From contig JAKADD010000135.1 in NCBI GenBank assembly GCA_021820825.1, positions 1,742-6,777 on the forward strand: 5,036 nt of DNA, written 5' to 3'. The translations under genes were made by a program, and so were the position numbers. Shown piece after piece: positions 4,562 to 5,036 of this stretch (the stretch's first letter is position 1; every line of letters begins with the position of its first letter). The DNA is from Bacillota bacterium. Its GTDB lineage: Bacteria; Bacillota; Bacilli; Alicyclobacillales; SLC66. Below the pieces are notes generated by a model that was not told the origin of the DNA, did no database searches, and worked only from the letters and a program-made list of their open reading frames with translations.

Positions 4562-5036
4562 TCAACCAATTCGTTGCGCAGTGCGCTGGCTGTATTCTGG
4601 ACAGCGCGAGCGAAAGGGGCAATACTGGGAGCAGAAACCCGCACTGTATCTGGGCGGAAACTGTTCACGCTGGATCTGATCCCACTTTTCCCGCACCCAC
4701 GCCCGCGCCTGCTCTCGATCCTCTGCGGAAATATCCACCCACTCGCGCGCGCCGTGCACGACGAAGTCAAAATAGCCGCTTTGCGCCGGTTCGCCGTAGA
4801 TCGCTTCACAGGCGAGCGAATAGATGACCAGTTGCCGCATCTTGCGCGGATTGCGCGCCGCAAACACCTTGCCGGTCTTTAGATCAGCAACCATGCGGCC
4901 ATGTTCTTTCGTATACAGGACACGGTCGATAAACCCTTTTACAGGCGGCGTGTTCGCACCGACATCAATCAGAAACTCCCGTTCCGAAGACACCACATCG
5001 GCAACGCGATAGCGACTGAAGCGCGCGATCGCCTGC
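4562..5036 (-). CDS. PD-(D/E)XK nuclease family protein (RecB/Cas4-like), 5'-truncated by window edge
   Basis: The last 157 residues of a RecB-type nuclease are visible; the frame is open to the right edge and the N-terminus is missing. Counting from the edge, the nuclease core shows GFIDRV with Asp37, VADLKTGK with Asp51 and Lys53 (the D-x-K catalytic pair) and the QLVIY motif Q-x3-Y at 68-72, diagnostic of RecB-like enzymes. The C-terminus carries CSQYCPFRSRC, Cys135-x3-Cys139-x5-Cys145, resembling the iron-sulfur-cluster cysteines of AddB and Cas4-type nucleases; the fourth cysteine would lie upstream, outside the window. The protein should cut or resect DNA in the cytosol with a divalent metal. 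No helicase domain, cas gene or CRISPR repeat is visible, so it is best called a stand-alone PD-(D/E)XK protein, though a longer fusion cannot be excluded. The GTG at 4994-4996 is internal, not the start. It is the first visible gene of the three-gene operon. Confidence 0.88.
   Translation of the reverse strand, partial: QAIARFSRYRVADVVSSEREFLIDVGANTPPVKGFIDRVLYTKEHGRMVADLKTGKVFAARNPRKMRQLVIYSLACEAIYGEPAQSGYFDFVVHGAREWVDISAEDREQARAWVREKWDQIQREQFPPRYSAGFCSQYCPFRSRCPEYSQRTAQRIG

Noticed and set aside
4542..4622. 27-residue N-terminal extension of the flavoprotein from an upstream ATG
   Set aside because: It would overlap the nuclease gene and has no ribosome site there, whereas the ATG at 4539-4541 has GGGAGGG at the right distance and gives the normal family N-terminus.
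4562..5036. Cas4 identity and a CRISPR system
   Set aside because: The nuclease motifs are shared by many RecB-like proteins; no repeat-spacer array or cas gene appears in the window.

Overview
This window most likely comes from a moderately GC-rich Gram-positive bacterium of the Bacillota, perhaps an Alicyclobacillus- or Paenibacillus-like lineage. The clues are strong AGGAGG-type Shine-Dalgarno sites, frequent GTG and TTG starts, a cytosolic sulfite-oxidase-like protein and a CNNM/CorC-type transporter. This is inferred from style and gene content; no marker gene fixes the taxon.

All confidently called genes lie on the minus strand, so the window reads from right to left. At the right edge is a 5'-truncated PD-(D/E)XK nuclease with a cysteine-rich C-terminus (4562-5036). 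A 20-nt gap separates it from a FabK/nitronate-monooxygenase-type flavoprotein (3576-4541). A 26-nt gap then leads to a sulfite-oxidase-like molybdopterin protein (2875-3549). These three look like one operon whose promoter lies beyond the right edge.

Next is a stretch of about 690 nt (2185-2874) without a confident gene. It holds a plus-strand open frame with a clear sigma-70 region 4 but no intact region 2, probably a decayed or atypical sigma factor. It also holds a cluster of inverted repeats (2341-2475) that could be a structured leader, a terminator or DNA palindromes. Left of it are a 59-residue protein with two membrane segments (2005-2184) and an enoyl-CoA hydratase (1163-1945) that starts at TTG. 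The hydratase has its own sigma-A-type promoter, with a 16-bp near-palindrome sitting at the predicted transcription start. That layout suggests control by a TetR-like repressor responding to acyl-CoA or acid metabolism.

The left end carries the N-terminal 288 codons of a CNNM/CorC (HlyC/CorC) membrane transporter (1-865). A 297-nt leader region precedes it, with a possible promoter and an 8-bp hairpin whose loop contains GGAGG.

Most of the window is ordinary housekeeping or accessory metabolism. The parts that deserve a second look are the sigma-like frame, the hairpin cluster beside it and the operator in front of the hydratase gene. I see no CRISPR array, insertion sequence, tRNA or rRNA.
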